DNA from: Doryteuthis pealeii
Lineage: Eukaryota; Mollusca; Cephalopoda; Myopsida; Loliginidae
Reading direction: 5' to 3'
Assembly (NCBI GenBank): GCA_023376005.1
Contig: CM042145.1
Location: 93,342,216-93,406,215 of the forward strand
DNA length: 64,000 bases
In this document: positions 11,078 through 20,752 of the stretch, one piece after another
How the letters are laid out: every line of letters begins with the position of its first letter
How positions within the stretch are numbered: the first letter of the stretch is position 1
Translations under genes and position numbers: made by a program
The notes under the pieces: model-generated
Database searches by the model: none
What the model was told of the DNA's origin: nothing
What the model saw: the letters and a program-made list of their open reading frames with translations, nothing else

Positions 11078-11215
11078 ACGAGCAGGATGTGACTTTCTTA
11101 AGCGGAGTTTAACGGGTTTGAATTCAGAGTTTTCCTTCTCCTAGACTGATTGCCTAACCAAGATTAAAGAGCCCAATCCTACTTTTTATCCATAGCTGGA
11201 GGGTGAGTAGAGTAC
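11078..11215 (-). mobile_element. SINE-B tail fragment
   Basis: GAGCAGGATGTGAC, AAGCGGAGTTTAACGGGTTT and CCATAGCTGGAGG in SINE-B order; the tRNA-like head is absent. Confidence 0.75.
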
Positions 11216-11221
11216 CTATAT

Positions 11222-11638
11222 ATATAGATTGGTCGGAGGCCTCCTCCGACCAATCGGTTGGCTACGTCAGGCCCTAGCCCCTATATGATTGCTCCAACCC
11301 TATTGCCCTCATGGCAACCCCCAATCCTTCTTATCATATGGGTGCTAGAAGGCGGTGGCTGAGTGTCTACGTGTCCTGGGAATGATGTTAAACTCTATCT
11401 GATGGTGAGGTTGCAGTTCTGGGGGTTTGGGGAATGTGGAGTACCCCTTCATCACCATTGCTCCCTAGTCCACTCTGACCCGGAGTGGTAGTACATGTTA
11501 GGGTCCCATCTATGGGTTAAATAGAAAAACATGTTTATAAACAAAATTGTATTATGCATTAAGAATGAATTTATTTCACAACCTTGTCGGCATTAAATGA
11601 CCCACCGAGGTTGATATGCCGTAAAACAAACCAAACCA
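11222..11638 (+). mobile_element. R-family, 5'-truncated
   Basis: Body and 3' hairpin (GGCATTAAATGACCCACCGA ... ATATGCCGTAAAAC) with an (AAACC)n-like tail. The palindrome at its start (GATTGGTCGGAGG / CCTCCGACCAATC) is part of the family sequence, not a junction artefact. The counterpart is 57072-57470. Confidence 0.8.
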
Positions 11639-11644
11639 AACTTA

Positions 11645-11928
11645 ACCCATCCGCACGAGGATGATATGACACAATATCAATTTCTCAATCGGAATTTAAA
11701 AGGTTTGAATTCAGAGTTTTCCTTCTCCTAGATTGGTTGCCTAACCAAGATTAAAGAGCACAATCTGCCCTACTATTTACCCATTGCAGGAGGGAGAGTT
11801 GGATACGCATCTTTCCCAATAATATTAGCACTATGTGAAATGCAAACAGCCACGTCCAGGATTTGAACTCGCGTTGACAAGTTTATTTCCCACGACCAAA
11901 CCATTACATCATGCACCACCTATATAAA
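11645..11928 (-). mobile_element. SINE-B (tRNA-Gln-like), near full length
   Basis: The reverse strand begins GGTGGTGCATGATGTAATGG (A-box), has a B-box in GAACTCGCG/AGGATTTGAACTC, and ends in the family tail. It is inserted just downstream of the R-family copy. Confidence 0.85.
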
Positions 11929-12090
11929 TAAACATATTTTGCCTCTATCAATATACATCATCCATCTGCAGACGTGTAAAATACTCCATTGGCCCTTAAT
12001 TAGGCTAGGCGGATGGTCTGAGAGGACCCGCTCCGATCAATCGGCTGGTCATGTCAAGCACTAGCACCTATATGATTGCCCCAGCCTTAT

Positions 12091-12340
12091 TGCAGAATAG
12101 CCTGAAAAAGATAATTTTAGATTACGTATAAAAAGCATTGCATTTCATTACTTGGTGCTAATGCAGAATAACCCGCAAGAGATAATACCATTAGAATACG
12201 TATAAAAGCATTGCATTTCATTACTTGGTACTAATGCAGATTAGCGCGCAAGAGATAATACCATTAGAATACGTATAAAAGGCATTACATTTCATTACTT
12301 GGTACTAATGCAGAATAGCCCACAAGAGATAAAAGATAAT
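12091..12340. repeat. 71-74 bp tandem repeat, ~3.3 units
   Basis: Units starting TGCAGAATA/TGCAGATTA at 12091, 12162, 12235 and 12309. Each contains GAGATAATACCATTAGAATA and CATTTCATTACTTGGT. In the right arm (about 56370-56640) the same array contains the N gap. Confidence 0.9.
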
Positions 12341-12627
12341 AAATTTAGGAAGTTGGCTAATCCTGCCAAAGAGAGTATAGTTTGTTTGTTTTTTTTTGTT
12401 TTTTTTGTCTTTGTTTTTTGTTTGTTTTGCTTTTCTCCTTTATTTCTGGTGCTGTCTTTTGTGATACGCCAACCTTTTCGCAATCTTCAACGTTGGAAGT
12501 ATTATACAATCCTCTAACGACACATGACATATTGGCTTAGAGTTGAGCTGCTACTCTTTAAGATAAACACCCAACGCAAAAAGACGAAAAATATTAGCAA
12601 ATAATTTTAAAGGGTTGGTTGGTTGAT

Positions 12628-13085
12628 TGATTTTAACGGCATATAAACCCGTCTGGGGTTATGTCGTGCCTAACGGATAGGAAGTAATATATGTTGTGCT
12701 TTTATATTTATATTTTTGTAGTGATTTGTTTTAACAGTGTATTAGCACCATTGGGGATCATGTTGTATGGTATTGATTAGGTTCATGTCTATATTCTATG
12801 GTATAATTTTATTTCCTTCAAAAAGGACAGAATGTCGTCAATGTTGACATTTTCAAATAGATCTTTCATATTATTTTCATTAAAATAACGGTTTCTGATG
12901 TGAGAAAAAAAACCTGCATTCCATAAATAGGTGTTTAACAGTCAAAGGTGTTTGATATGTTTCACACTGTGGTTGTTGTTCTTGTTTGAGTATGTAGGAG
13001 TGCGTTCGTCTTGTGTGACCAATGCGTTATCGGAACACAATGACTTCCTCAAAGCTGGTCTCCTGTCTCCCAAAGGTTTAAAGTA
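12628..13085 (-). pseudogene. I-superfamily LINE C-terminus, decayed (LINE-2)
   Basis: Reverse-strand remnant of a non-LTR retrotransposon: the zinc-knuckle region after RNase H, then a 3' UTR and a CGGCAT-type tail with (CCAA)n. The right-arm copy (55050-55515) reads better: RIGHTRRTHSYILK, then a Cys, LTVKHLFMEC and INRY-like residues. Many stops and frameshifts; inactive. Confidence 0.7.
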
Positions 13086-13164
13086 AATATATTTGATAAC
13101 CATTACATGATTTTAAGTACACCTATCTAACACTAATGATTATAAATAGAATGAAATGTTTTTT

Positions 13165-13440
13165 ATTAGTTTGTTTTGTTTTGTTTTACGGCATATCAAC
13201 CTCAGTGGGTCATTTAATGACAACAAAGATTTGAAATAAATTAATTCTTAATGGATACTCAATTTTTTTATAAACACATTTTTCTATTTAACCCATAGAT
13301 GGAACCCTAACAGGTACTACCACTCCGGGTTAAAGTGGACTTGGGGGCAATGGTAATGAAGGGGTGTTCCACATTCCTCAGACCACCAGAACTGGAACCT
13401 CACCATAAGTTAGAGTTTAACGTCATACTCAGGACATGAA
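13165..13440 (-). mobile_element. R-family, 5'-truncated
   Basis: Terminal hairpin (GTTTTACGGCATATCAACCT on the + strand) and body to the 'cctggacatga' region; the A-rich tail is read as TTTTG repeats. The counterpart is 54640-54960. Confidence 0.8.
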
Positions 13441-13519
13441 CAACAAGGATTCCATTATTTTTAAACCAAATTTGTTTCCCTTTATTAAAAGACATATTTT
13501 TGCTACTAATAAAAACCCC

Positions 13520-14030
13520 GCCCTGACGGCTGGGGCCTTAGAATACAATGAATGCACCTCTGCAGAGAGGTAAGACTCCCCTAGTGGGGCCATCTGTTGG
13601 CCGTGGGTGGCGACCCGTGATGCTTAAGGATAGAACCCTGGTGGCTGAGTAGTCCATAACATGCAACACTCCACTTTGGTCCTTACTTAGGTTAGACGGG
13701 CGGTCGGTGAGACCCCCTCCGATCAATTGGTTGGTCACGTCAAGCCGTAGCACTTATATGATTGTCCCAACTCTATTGTCCTTATGGCAACACCCAGCCT
13801 TTTGTTTATCATATATGTGATAGAAGGCGGTGTCTGAGGGTCTTCATGTCCTGGGAATGACATTAAACTCTAATGGTGAGGTTCCAGTTCTGGAGGTCTG
13901 GAGAATGTGGAGCACCCATTTTATCAGCATTACTCCCAGATCCATCTTGAACTTCCGGGTCAAAGTGTACTTGGGAGTTTGACCTTTTAGGGTCCCATCT
14001 ATGAGTTAAAAAGAAACAAATGTGTTTGAA
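13520..14030 (+). mobile_element. R-family body without its own tail
   Basis: It runs from GCACCTCTGCAGAGAGGTAA to the 'gggtcccatctatgagttaaa' motif and then passes directly into the LINE RNase H sequence. The R-family 3' tail is replaced here by LINE coding sequence. Either the R body is part of this LINE lineage or the two insertions abut. The counterpart is about 54116-54600. Confidence 0.65.
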
Positions 14031-14045
14031 AAAAAGACATCTTCC

Positions 14046-14945
14046 TAAAGAAACCTCAATTTTTAGCGCAGAGATTTATGCAATAGACCTGGCACTTTTA
14101 CTTAATTACCAAAAGCAAGAACTCAAAGCACATAGTATTTTCTGACTCCCAATCTGCTATAGTAGCAATCATGAACAAAAAAATAAATAACCCATTAATA
14201 GCTAAACTACTCACCAAATTCAATAATAGTAACCAAAAAGAAATTATACTTTGCTGGATACCAAGTCACATCGGAATCCAAGGAAACGAAATAGCAGACT
14301 CAGCAGTAAAAACAGCTAAAAACAACCCATTTGATACACACTTTAAAATACCTTTTACAGACTTAAAAAGAACCATAAACATATACACAAAACAAAAATG
14401 GCAAAATTATTGGAATAACTTCCAAAACAACAAACTACATGAAATAATGCCACAAATAGGAAAACTTCAAATAAATCAAATCAAAATATCCAGAAAAGAA
14501 GAAGTAATATTATCCAGACTAAGAATAGGACACTCATACATTACCCATTCATACCTCCTCAAAAAAGAAGCAGACCCATATTGCATACCATACCGAAAAC
14601 CCTACACAATCAAACACATACTAACAGAATGTAGCAACCTAAAACAAATACGAAAAAATACTACCAAACAAATCTAAAACAGATATTCTACCAAATAAAC
14701 CCAGAAAAACTACTTGGATACATAAAAGAAGCACACATCTACAACAAAATCTAAAAATCTTCCAAAAAAAATGAAAACACAAAAATATATGTTAAAAAAA
14801 AATCATCTAAAAGTTTCATTCACAAAAATACGTAAAAAAAAAAAACCTTTAGAAAATTAAACATTATCACCAATTCATTTTAAAAACGTAGTCGGCATTA
14901 AATGACCCATTGAGGTTGATATGCCGTAAAACAAGAACAAAATCA
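14046..14945 (+). pseudogene. I-superfamily LINE: RNase H domain, zinc knuckle and 3' end
   Basis: Fragment of the ORF2 polyprotein of a non-LTR retrotransposon that would copy its RNA at the chromosomal target. Visible in order: AEIYAIDLAL (acidic RNase H residue), a +1 shift near 14098, HIVFSDSQSA (second acidic residue), WIPSHIGIQGNEIAD (third), then RLRIGHSYITHSYLLKK and a knuckle C...TIKHILTEC. The second Cys of the knuckle is Tyr here (CIPY) but Cys in the right-arm copy (CIPC). The open stretch from 14171 to 14677 encodes 168 residues. Endonuclease and reverse transcriptase domains are missing, so it is dead. The 3' end carries the hairpin CGGCATTAAATGACCC...ATATGCCG shared with the R-family. 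Confidence 0.85.
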
Positions 14946-14949
14946 AATC

Positions 14950-15057
14950 AAATGAAAAAAATTGAGTACTCATTAAGAATAAATAAAACAAAAACGTCTG
15001 CATAAAATGACCCAACTGGGGTTGACATGCCGTAAAATCCAACCATCCAACCAGATA
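14950..15057 (+). mobile_element. Second LINE/R 3' tail
   Basis: A further tail copy, TGGGGTTGACATGCCGTAAA followed by (CCAAC)n, directly downstream of the LINE end. Confidence 0.65.
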
Positions 15058-15059
15058 CA

Positions 15060-15710
15060 GTTGAGTATCATATACAGGACATCCCTTTATTTAACTATTC
15101 TTTATGTTCGCTTAAGATAAATAACTCGACTTGATGATTTTTCTCTTGTACTGACAAGCGACAGGGAAATATATCTCTATTGAAAGATATCTCATTATCC
15201 GTATCATGCATGATTTTATAGTTGCCTGTCATCTGTAAATAGAATGGAAACAAGACAATAGCGAGACATGACATTATTAAATTACAATTTATGTTCTGAA
15301 TATTGTTGTTCGGTTCGGTTTCATTCGATAAAATATGTTAAATTCTTAAAATCAAGATGTTCTAATAGAAAATAGAAAATAAATTCAGAATTATCAGGAA
15401 AAAAAAAAGATTAAAAAAAAGAAAAAGATACAAATCCACGCTGAGAAGGTCACTGCTAAGAACAGAAGTTATCTCTAGTTTTTTTTTACAAGGAGGAAAG
15501 CCATCATTATATGAACCATAGGAACGTATAATTAATATTATTCTAATTAACCAAGTTTAATTCCAACGAAACGAAGTAGTAAGGCATTCGTTAATTAATA
15601 CCAATGTTATAAACATATAGCTAAATTAGCAGAAAAAACACTGTTTTCTAAATGTGTTTATTCCTTTGGTGAGATTTCCGCTCGAGAGTTTCGAGGAGTT
15701 TTCTTGTTCT
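15060..15710. other. Gene-free spacer; empty site of a Helitron-like element
   Basis: AT-rich and unrecognised. At 15615/15616 the sequence is continuous, where the right arm carries a 631-bp HEL-D (51882-52512), so this is the pre-insertion state. Confidence 0.6.
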
Positions 15711-15715
15711 TTTAA

Positions 15716-15819
15716 AGTAAAGTCAAACTAAAGTAGGCGGAGTGGCCTATTGTCGATATCAGCCGACAGATCCAAGCTGTGCTACTCATGCGCTGGGCTG
15801 GCGAAAGCCGGTATCGAAC
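15716..15819 (-). mobile_element. SINE-A, internally deleted
   Basis: Only tail (AGTAGGCGGAGTGGCCTATT) and head-proximal part (GGCGAAAGCCGGTATCGAAC) remain, joined at CAGCCGACAGATCC. The counterpart is 51680-51788. Confidence 0.75.
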
Positions 15820-15839
15820 TAAGAAACGGACATAAATAA

Positions 15840-16139
15840 TCTATACATATATAAAGGGCAGTTGGTGTGTATGCATGTATGTATGTCCGGATGAAACTAC
15901 GAAAATAAAACAATTATTATAAATGACAAAGTAAATTACCACTTCTTGCTTTTTGTGCAAATATTATGAAGAATTTATTTATATTCGACGATATTTAAAA
16001 ATTAAGATATACATAGAAATAGCATTGAAATTCCACTTTAAAAAGTCCAGCATTTTTAAATATCAAAAGTAAACAAATCAATACACCAAATATTTCCCCT
16101 CCCCCCACTACCAAGGTGACACTGGGTAGCCACTTCTAG
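15840..16139 (+). mobile_element. HEL-P, complete 300-bp copy
   Basis: It starts TCTATACATATATAAAGGGC, has the GTATGTATGTCCGGATGAAA motif and ends CACTGGGTAGCCACTTCTAG. The boundaries are confirmed by the mirror copy at 51362-51661. Confidence 0.8.
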
Positions 16140-16230
16140 TAGCTAAATAAAGGGGTGTCCTGGATATGACACTAAACTACATCAGGGGATTAGGCCCCAG
16201 TTTTGGATTCCTTGGGGCGCGGAGTCAACC

Positions 16231-16690
16231 TGGTTTGTTTAATTTCCCTATCATCAACACGGTTAGTTTTGGGCATAATTTGATTCGTTTTAATGCACTT
16301 AATTCTTGGAACACTGTTCAGTCGGTATTATTTGATGAAGAAAATGAGGAAAAGGTGAAGTTTGTTTCGGTAAATTATTTTGTCCTTAAAAAACTTTTGA
16401 AAAAGCATTTTATTGCCTCTTATAAACAACGGATTTGCATTTAGATTCTCACACAACTAATTTGTCTCATGTTATATATCTATATGTTTGTGTTGTCTGG
16501 TGTGTCTTGTATCGTTTCCTGTGAGCGTCCAAGGGTGGTCATGTCCATGGGCCTAGCTTCACGCTATTAGGCATGGCCTCCCTTCAATAGTAGTTTAACA
16601 AAAATAAAGTTTTTCTTTTACTTATTCTTTATAACTTGTACCTACTATTGATAAATAAATTTCTTATTTCTTATTTCTTTTTCTTTATAG
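16231..16690 (+). pseudogene. LINE ORF2 C-terminal fragment and 3' UTR (left arm only)
   Basis: The conceptual product includes NTVSFGHNLIRFNALNSWN followed about 30 residues later by LKKLLKKHF, the usual C-terminal signature of CR1/L2/jockey-type reverse transcriptases (NSxRY..LWN..P...FKxxLKxxL). It ends at a stop at 16442-16444; a 3' UTR follows with AATAAAG at 16607 and a TTTCTTATT-type tail. The right arm is continuous across this site (about 51270), so this is a 5'-truncated insertion specific to one copy. It landed in SINE-A-flanking sequence. Confidence 0.65.
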
Positions 16691-16692
16691 TA

Positions 16693-16905
16693 AAGTCTGC
16701 GAAGTTGCCCTGTTGTCGGTATCAGCTGGACAGTGAGCGAGTCTATCCCCTTTTCACACGCGCTAGACCAGGGAGATTTTTTTGCGTCAGAGGTGGGGCA
16801 CCACACCTACCATCAGCTCCCAACTATATCGCACAGATTCAAGCTGTACTACTCGTGCACTAGTTGACTCCGAGGTGGATGCTTTACCGACTGAGAGATA
16901 CTCTT
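16693..16905 (-). mobile_element. SINE-A copy, diverged
   Basis: GTTGTCGGTATCAGCTGGAC, TATCCCCTTTTCACACGCGC and GCACCACACCTACCATCAGC in reverse order; the head is degraded to ACCGACTGAGAGA. The mirror copy is 51055-51262. Confidence 0.8.
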
Positions 16906-17214
16906 CTATTTCTTCTTTCATCTCAGTTTGATGGTGTTCTATCCCAATATTCCCAGAAACTTACAGTTTTCTTTTTCTCCAATTCTTTAGATGTTTTCAT
17001 CCTTTGTGAGTTTTTCATACCAGCCGGTGGTCTTTCACTGGGTGCTGAGCGACAGCAAGTCTCCTCATGTCTCTTGGATGTTTCTGAGTATTCTATCCGA
17101 TCTTAACAATGCTGTGGTCTGTATGGCTTTGATTCTCCCTCTGATTTCCAATTCCTCCACTCTTGATCTTCAATTCCTTCAAAACTTTGGGCAACGTTTT
17201 GTTACATAATTCAT

Positions 17215-17700
17215 AAGTAGTCATAATTTATGAACGTACCTGTAGTTAGAATTTTGAATTAGGGTCCAATGATTTAAAATAACGGAGACCTATGAAAAGT
17301 TACTAGTCGGGTATGGACAGTTAGTGACCTTTTGATTTGACCCTTGAAAACGCGCCATTACAGACGCGTGGGAATAGGTTTTAGTTTTAGTTAGCAGATT
17401 CGACCCGGCTTTCAAGGAGCGTAGACGTTGTTCTTAGCTCCATGGATCCATCTCACCCGCGGCGGAATCATGGGCTAGGGAAATAAAGCTTTATTATTAA
17501 GAACACCAAGTCTTGTTGTTAATTAAATATAAAAGAACAATGATCTTCCCGACACGAAGAAAGAAGAAGACCAATTCTTAAAAGAAGCCCAACAGATCAC
17601 CAGATAAAATGGCGGCCGAGGTAGACGCAGAATGTAAAGTAAGAAAGACCACTTATCAACTCTTTTATCTAATATATCTAACTGTCCCTCTCCCCATTAT
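17215..17700 (+). mobile_element. LTR-like/retroelement unit with short ATG-started frame
   Basis: A GC-richer stretch with AATAAAGCTTTATTATTAAG (polyadenylation signal) at about 17480, then AGAACAATGATCTTCCCGAC and an ATG at 17608 opening MAAEVDAECKVRKT. A paralogue on the reverse strand at 49376-49500 has MSVEVEAECKVRKT. GT at the end of codon AAA makes GTAAGA, which would also serve as a splice donor. It could be an LTR plus leader of an LTR retrotransposon or a captured first exon; neither is proven. The mirror copy is 50250-50760. Confidence 0.35.
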
Positions 17701-17736
17701 ATACTGTGTTTAGCCACACTGATGAGACGTGGGTGA

Positions 17737-17740
<4 letters not shown>

Positions 17741-17776
<36 letters not shown>
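17741..17776. repeat. (TA)n microsatellite
   Basis: At the point where the right arm carries about 2.9 kb of extra sequence (47.36-50.25 kb). Confidence 0.9.
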
Positions 17777-17780
<4 letters not shown>

Positions 17781-18020
17781 ATCGATTATATATATGTATG
17801 GGTCGATTATTACCATTGGTTTCAATGCAGCAAACTGGCCAATTATCATCAAGACAACGTGCATGTGAAAGAACATACAGTCTATATAGGCAGCACATAT
17901 TCGCTTAATGTCAGAACCAATATAGACAGGCTGTATGTTCTTTCATAGGCGCGTTGTTCTGATGATAACTAGTCTCTACGCTGCTTTAAAACCAATGGTG
18001 ATAATCGGCCCTTAAATGTA
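17777..18020. repeat. Imperfect inverted repeat
   Basis: GGTCGATTATTACCATTGGT...CATGTGAAAGAACATACAGT at 17807-17883 is mirrored by ACAGGCTGTATGTTCTTTCA...AACCAATGGTGATAATCGGC at 17924-18010, forming a 75-bp stem. TIR element or fold-back. The counterpart is 47080-47300. Confidence 0.75.
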
Positions 18021-18099
18021 TTGTAATCTATAACAAATAAATACAGATCTTACACCCGTAATCGAGTATTTTTTTCAATTCTCCAATTCTAAATAACTA

Positions 18100-18104
<5 letters not shown>

Positions 18105-18154
<50 letters not shown>
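18105..18154. repeat. (TA)n microsatellite
   Basis: About 25 TA units. Confidence 0.95.
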
Positions 18155-18156
<2 letters not shown>

Positions 18157-18234
18157 CGATTAATGGACACAGTGCAGAGGAATATATTCTGATCTAAATT
18201 TCTATTGGTTCATTGATTGATTAAATAATCTAAT

Positions 18235-18490
18235 TTGAATGATTTTTGTCGAAGACGGAATAAGATGATTCTTTATCACGTGACACGTCGTGACATCGAA
18301 TTGTCACCTGTTTTAGTGACGAAAGCCACGCCCATTCAAAGCCACCAATCACGAGCAATAGTCACCGTGCGATTCATGCAAAATTCAATAAATTTGAAAC
18401 TCCCTTCTCTTTCCGTCATGCCTCCTCAATTTGTTTATGGCCGTCACGAACGCCGGAAAGTCAAGATGGCGATAGCTGTATTTCTATTAT
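18235..18490 (+). promoter_or_regulatory. Promoter-like island, identical in both arms
   Basis: CpG-rich, non-repetitive block with an E-box CACGTG (18277-18282), CCACGCCC (18326-18333, KLF/Sp-type), CCAAT (18345-18349) and AAGATGGCG (18463-18471, YY1-like, including an ATG that opens only a nine-codon frame). The order and spacing resemble a TATA-less metazoan promoter reading rightwards. All ~256 bp are identical to 46595-46855 in the other arm. No downstream exon can be recognised, because a pyrimidine tract follows. An 86-codon open frame across it has no recognisable domain and is probably fortuitous. Confidence 0.4.
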
Positions 18491-19690
18491 TTTAATAGAA
18501 AAAAAAAGAAAAAGAAGAAAACGGAGAATAAAAATGAAAAAAAAAGTAAGAAAGGAAAAAGGGAAAGAAAAAGTAATAGAAATGTTAAAAAAACAAAGAA
18601 CATATCTTCTTCTTCTTCTTCTTCTTCTTCTTCTTCTTCTTCTTCTTCTTCTTCTTCTTCTTCTTCTTCTTCTTCTGATTTATTGTTTTCCGTCTTCTTC
18701 ATTTAAAGTTTTCCATCTTTTTCTTCTGTTTCTTCATTTTTGTTTTCTTTTTTCTTCTTTCATTCTTCTTCTTAATTTTTTCCCTCTTCATGATTTCTTT
18801 CCTTCTTCATTTAATGTTTACCTTCTTCTTTCCTTCTTCGTTTAATTTTTTTCTCATTCATTCTTCTTCATTCAATGTTTTCATTCTTTATTTAACGCTT
18901 TCTTCTTCTTCTTCTTCTTCTTCTTCTTCTTCTTCTTCTTCTTCTTCTTCTTCTTCTTCTTCTTCTTCTTCTTCTTCTTCTTCTTCTTCTTCTTCTTCTT
19001 CATTTATTGTTTTCCGTCTTCTTCATTTAAAGTTTTCCTTCTTTTTCTTCTGTTTCTTCATTTTTGTTTTCTTTTTTCTTCTTTCCTTCTTCTTCATTAA
19101 ATTTTTCCCTCTTCATTATTTCTTTCTTTTTCATTTAATGTTTACCTTCTTCTTTCCTTCTACATTTAATTTTTTTCCTTCCTTCTTCTTCTTCATTTAA
19201 TGTTTTCATTCTTTATTTAACGCCTTCTTCTTTTCTTCTTCTTCTTCTTCTTCTTCTTCTTCTTCTTCTTCTTCTTCTTCTTCTTGATTTATTGTTTTCC
19301 GTCTTCTTCATTTAAAGTTTTCCTTCTTTTCTTCTGTTTCTTCATTTTTGTTTTCTTTTTTCTTCTTTCCTTCTTCTTCATTAAATTTTTTCCCTCTTCA
19401 TTCTTTCTTTCTTCTTCATTTAATGTTTACCTTCTTCTTTCCTTCTTCATTTAATTTTTCTTTCCTTTTCTTCATTTCTTTCTTTCCTTCTTTTCTTTTT
19501 TTCTTTCTTTCTTTCTTCTTCTTCTTCTTCTTCTTCTTCTTCTTCTTCTTCTTCTTCTTCTTCTTCTTCTTCTTCATCTCTTAAAATGACCCGTTCTTCA
19601 TTCTCTATTTCTTCTCTTATTTTTTTTGTTTTTTCTCTTGAATTTTTCTTTCAAAAAAAAAAGAAAAAGAAAAAAAAAATGTATTCTATT
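18490..19690. repeat. 1.2-kb homopyrimidine tract with (TTC)n blocks
   Basis: The + strand is almost pure C/T from about 18600 to 19640. (TTC)n blocks at 18604-18676, 18898-19000, 19230-19285 and 19515-19575 alternate with a conserved spacer (TTTATTGTTTTCCGTCTTCT...), giving roughly 0.3-kb higher-order units starting near 18677, 19002 and 19286. The long serine, leucine, phenylalanine or glutamate frames here are translated simple repeat, not genes. Confidence 0.95.
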
Positions 19691-19890
19691 TTATATCTGT
19701 CAGCCATTTTTTTAGAGGCTATTTTTTGCATAGTTATCGAGCTGCAATTTCACCTTCTTCACGGTGGCGTGCAACTCCAACCGTAGTTATTGGATTTCAG
19801 CGTCCAATCTGTCACCATCCTCTTTCAATTGTTTTTCACGTCCATCTTTCTCGTCGCATCACGAATCATGAAGCAAGCATTAATGTTTTT
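19690..19890 (-). promoter_or_regulatory. Second conserved island flanking the pyrimidine tract
   Basis: About 190 bp of normal complexity, nearly identical in both arms (right: 45355-45545). On the reverse strand it carries AAAATGGCTGAC (YY1-like, with an ATG in good context). It faces the island at 18235-18490 across the pyrimidine tract. It may be an exon or promoter fragment; no product is recognised. Confidence 0.3.
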
Positions 19891-20187
19891 TTTTTAATGC
19901 TTTTTTTGTTTTGCTTTTTTGTTTTAATGCTTTTTTGTTTTAATCCCTTTTTACTTTTTTGTTTTTTTTAAAAGGAAACTCGTTTTTTTTGTTGTTTTGT
20001 TTTTATTCATGTTTCATTTCTACTCTCTTTGTTTGAGGCTTCTTTGTATTCAGTGATTCGCATCAACTTTTAAAGCATTCTTCTCATTCCCTTCTCTACC
20101 TGAACAATCACCAGACGAACGCTGGTCAATGGATTCCGCAAATCTTTAAAAAGGGGTTCGATATCTTCAAGTTCCTGTTAATCATTA

Positions 20188-20232
20188 CTAGCAGGACCTG
20201 TGGATATACCACAGTATGATAATTTAATTATC
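20188..20232 (-). mobile_element. HEL-H 3' terminus (Helitron-like)
   Basis: The reverse strand ends CTGTGG-TATAT-CCACAG (hairpin), six bases and CTAG. The same 3' end occurs at 21351, 37903, 43868 and 45034. Only the terminal ~45 bp are present here, before RTE sequence begins. Confidence 0.6.
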
Positions 20233-20520
20233 ACAGGCCACTTGCCCCCCATCTCACAAACCATACGAGTAAGACGGACTAGTCACGCGGGACACTGCTG
20301 GAGAAGCAGGGATGAGCTCGTAAGCGACGTACTACTGAGGAAGCCAGCGCATGGGCACGCTAATGTGTGCCGCCCAGCCAGAACCTACATTGGCCAACTA
20401 TGTAAGGATGCTGGCTGTTGCGTGGACGAGCTCCCAGAGTCGATGAATGATAGGGAAGGTTGGCGAGAGATTGTCATGGATATCTGTGCAAACAGCGCGT
20501 CATGATGATGATGATGATTT
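20233..20520 (+). pseudogene. RTE-clade LINE ORF2 C-terminus with (TGA)n tail
   Basis: The translated frame reads VRRTSHAGHCWRSRDELVSD, then PAHGHANVCRPARTYI, DELPESMNDREGWRE and VMDICANSAS, a C-terminus very common in RTE-type retrotransposons of invertebrates. The stop is followed by TGATGATGATGATGA, the short tandem tail typical of RTE. Upstream endonuclease and reverse transcriptase are missing. The frame runs from 20200 only because the HEL-H end happens to be open; the real element starts at about 20235. The right-arm copy (44700-44990) is frameshifted. Confidence 0.8.
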
Positions 20521-20526
20521 TTTTAA

Positions 20527-20752
20527 GGGGCTAGTTTAGCTCAGTCGGTAGAGTGTCAGCCCTAGGAACCACAAGGTTCCTGATTCGATACCAGCCCTCG
20601 CCAACTCAGCTTATCTGTGCGGTAAAGTGTGTGGCGCTCCATCTCAGATACAAGAACAATCTCCTTTGTCTAGCACTAGTGAAAAGGGGATATATTCCTT
20701 CGTTGTCTGGCTGATACCGACTTTAGGCCACCCCGATGTCTTTACTTTTTTA
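20527..20752 (+). mobile_element. SINE-A (tRNA-Lys-like)
   Basis: Head TTTAGCTCAGTCGGTAGAGT, B-box GATTCGATACC, body GTGTGGCGCTCCATCTCAGA; ends GATGTCTTTACTTTTTTA. A ~30-bp internal deletion follows the 'CAACTCAGC' motif. Confidence 0.9.

Noticed and set aside
11222..11260. Palindrome at the 5' end of the R-family copy, first taken as a fold-back junction
   Set aside because: The same GGTCGGAG..CTCCTCCGA sequence is part of the R-family consensus (see 32640-32690).
12091..12340. CRISPR-like array
   Set aside because: The units are tandem without unique spacers, and the context is eukaryotic.
16166..16444. A 92-codon gene starting at 16166
   Set aside because: The first ~22 codons lie outside the LINE insertion and the rest is a LINE ORF2 C-terminus; no independent gene.
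18487..19584. Long open frames of poly-Ser, poly-Leu, poly-Phe or poly-Glu
   Set aside because: They are translations of (TTC)n/(GAA)n simple repeat in all frames; no start context, codon bias or domain.
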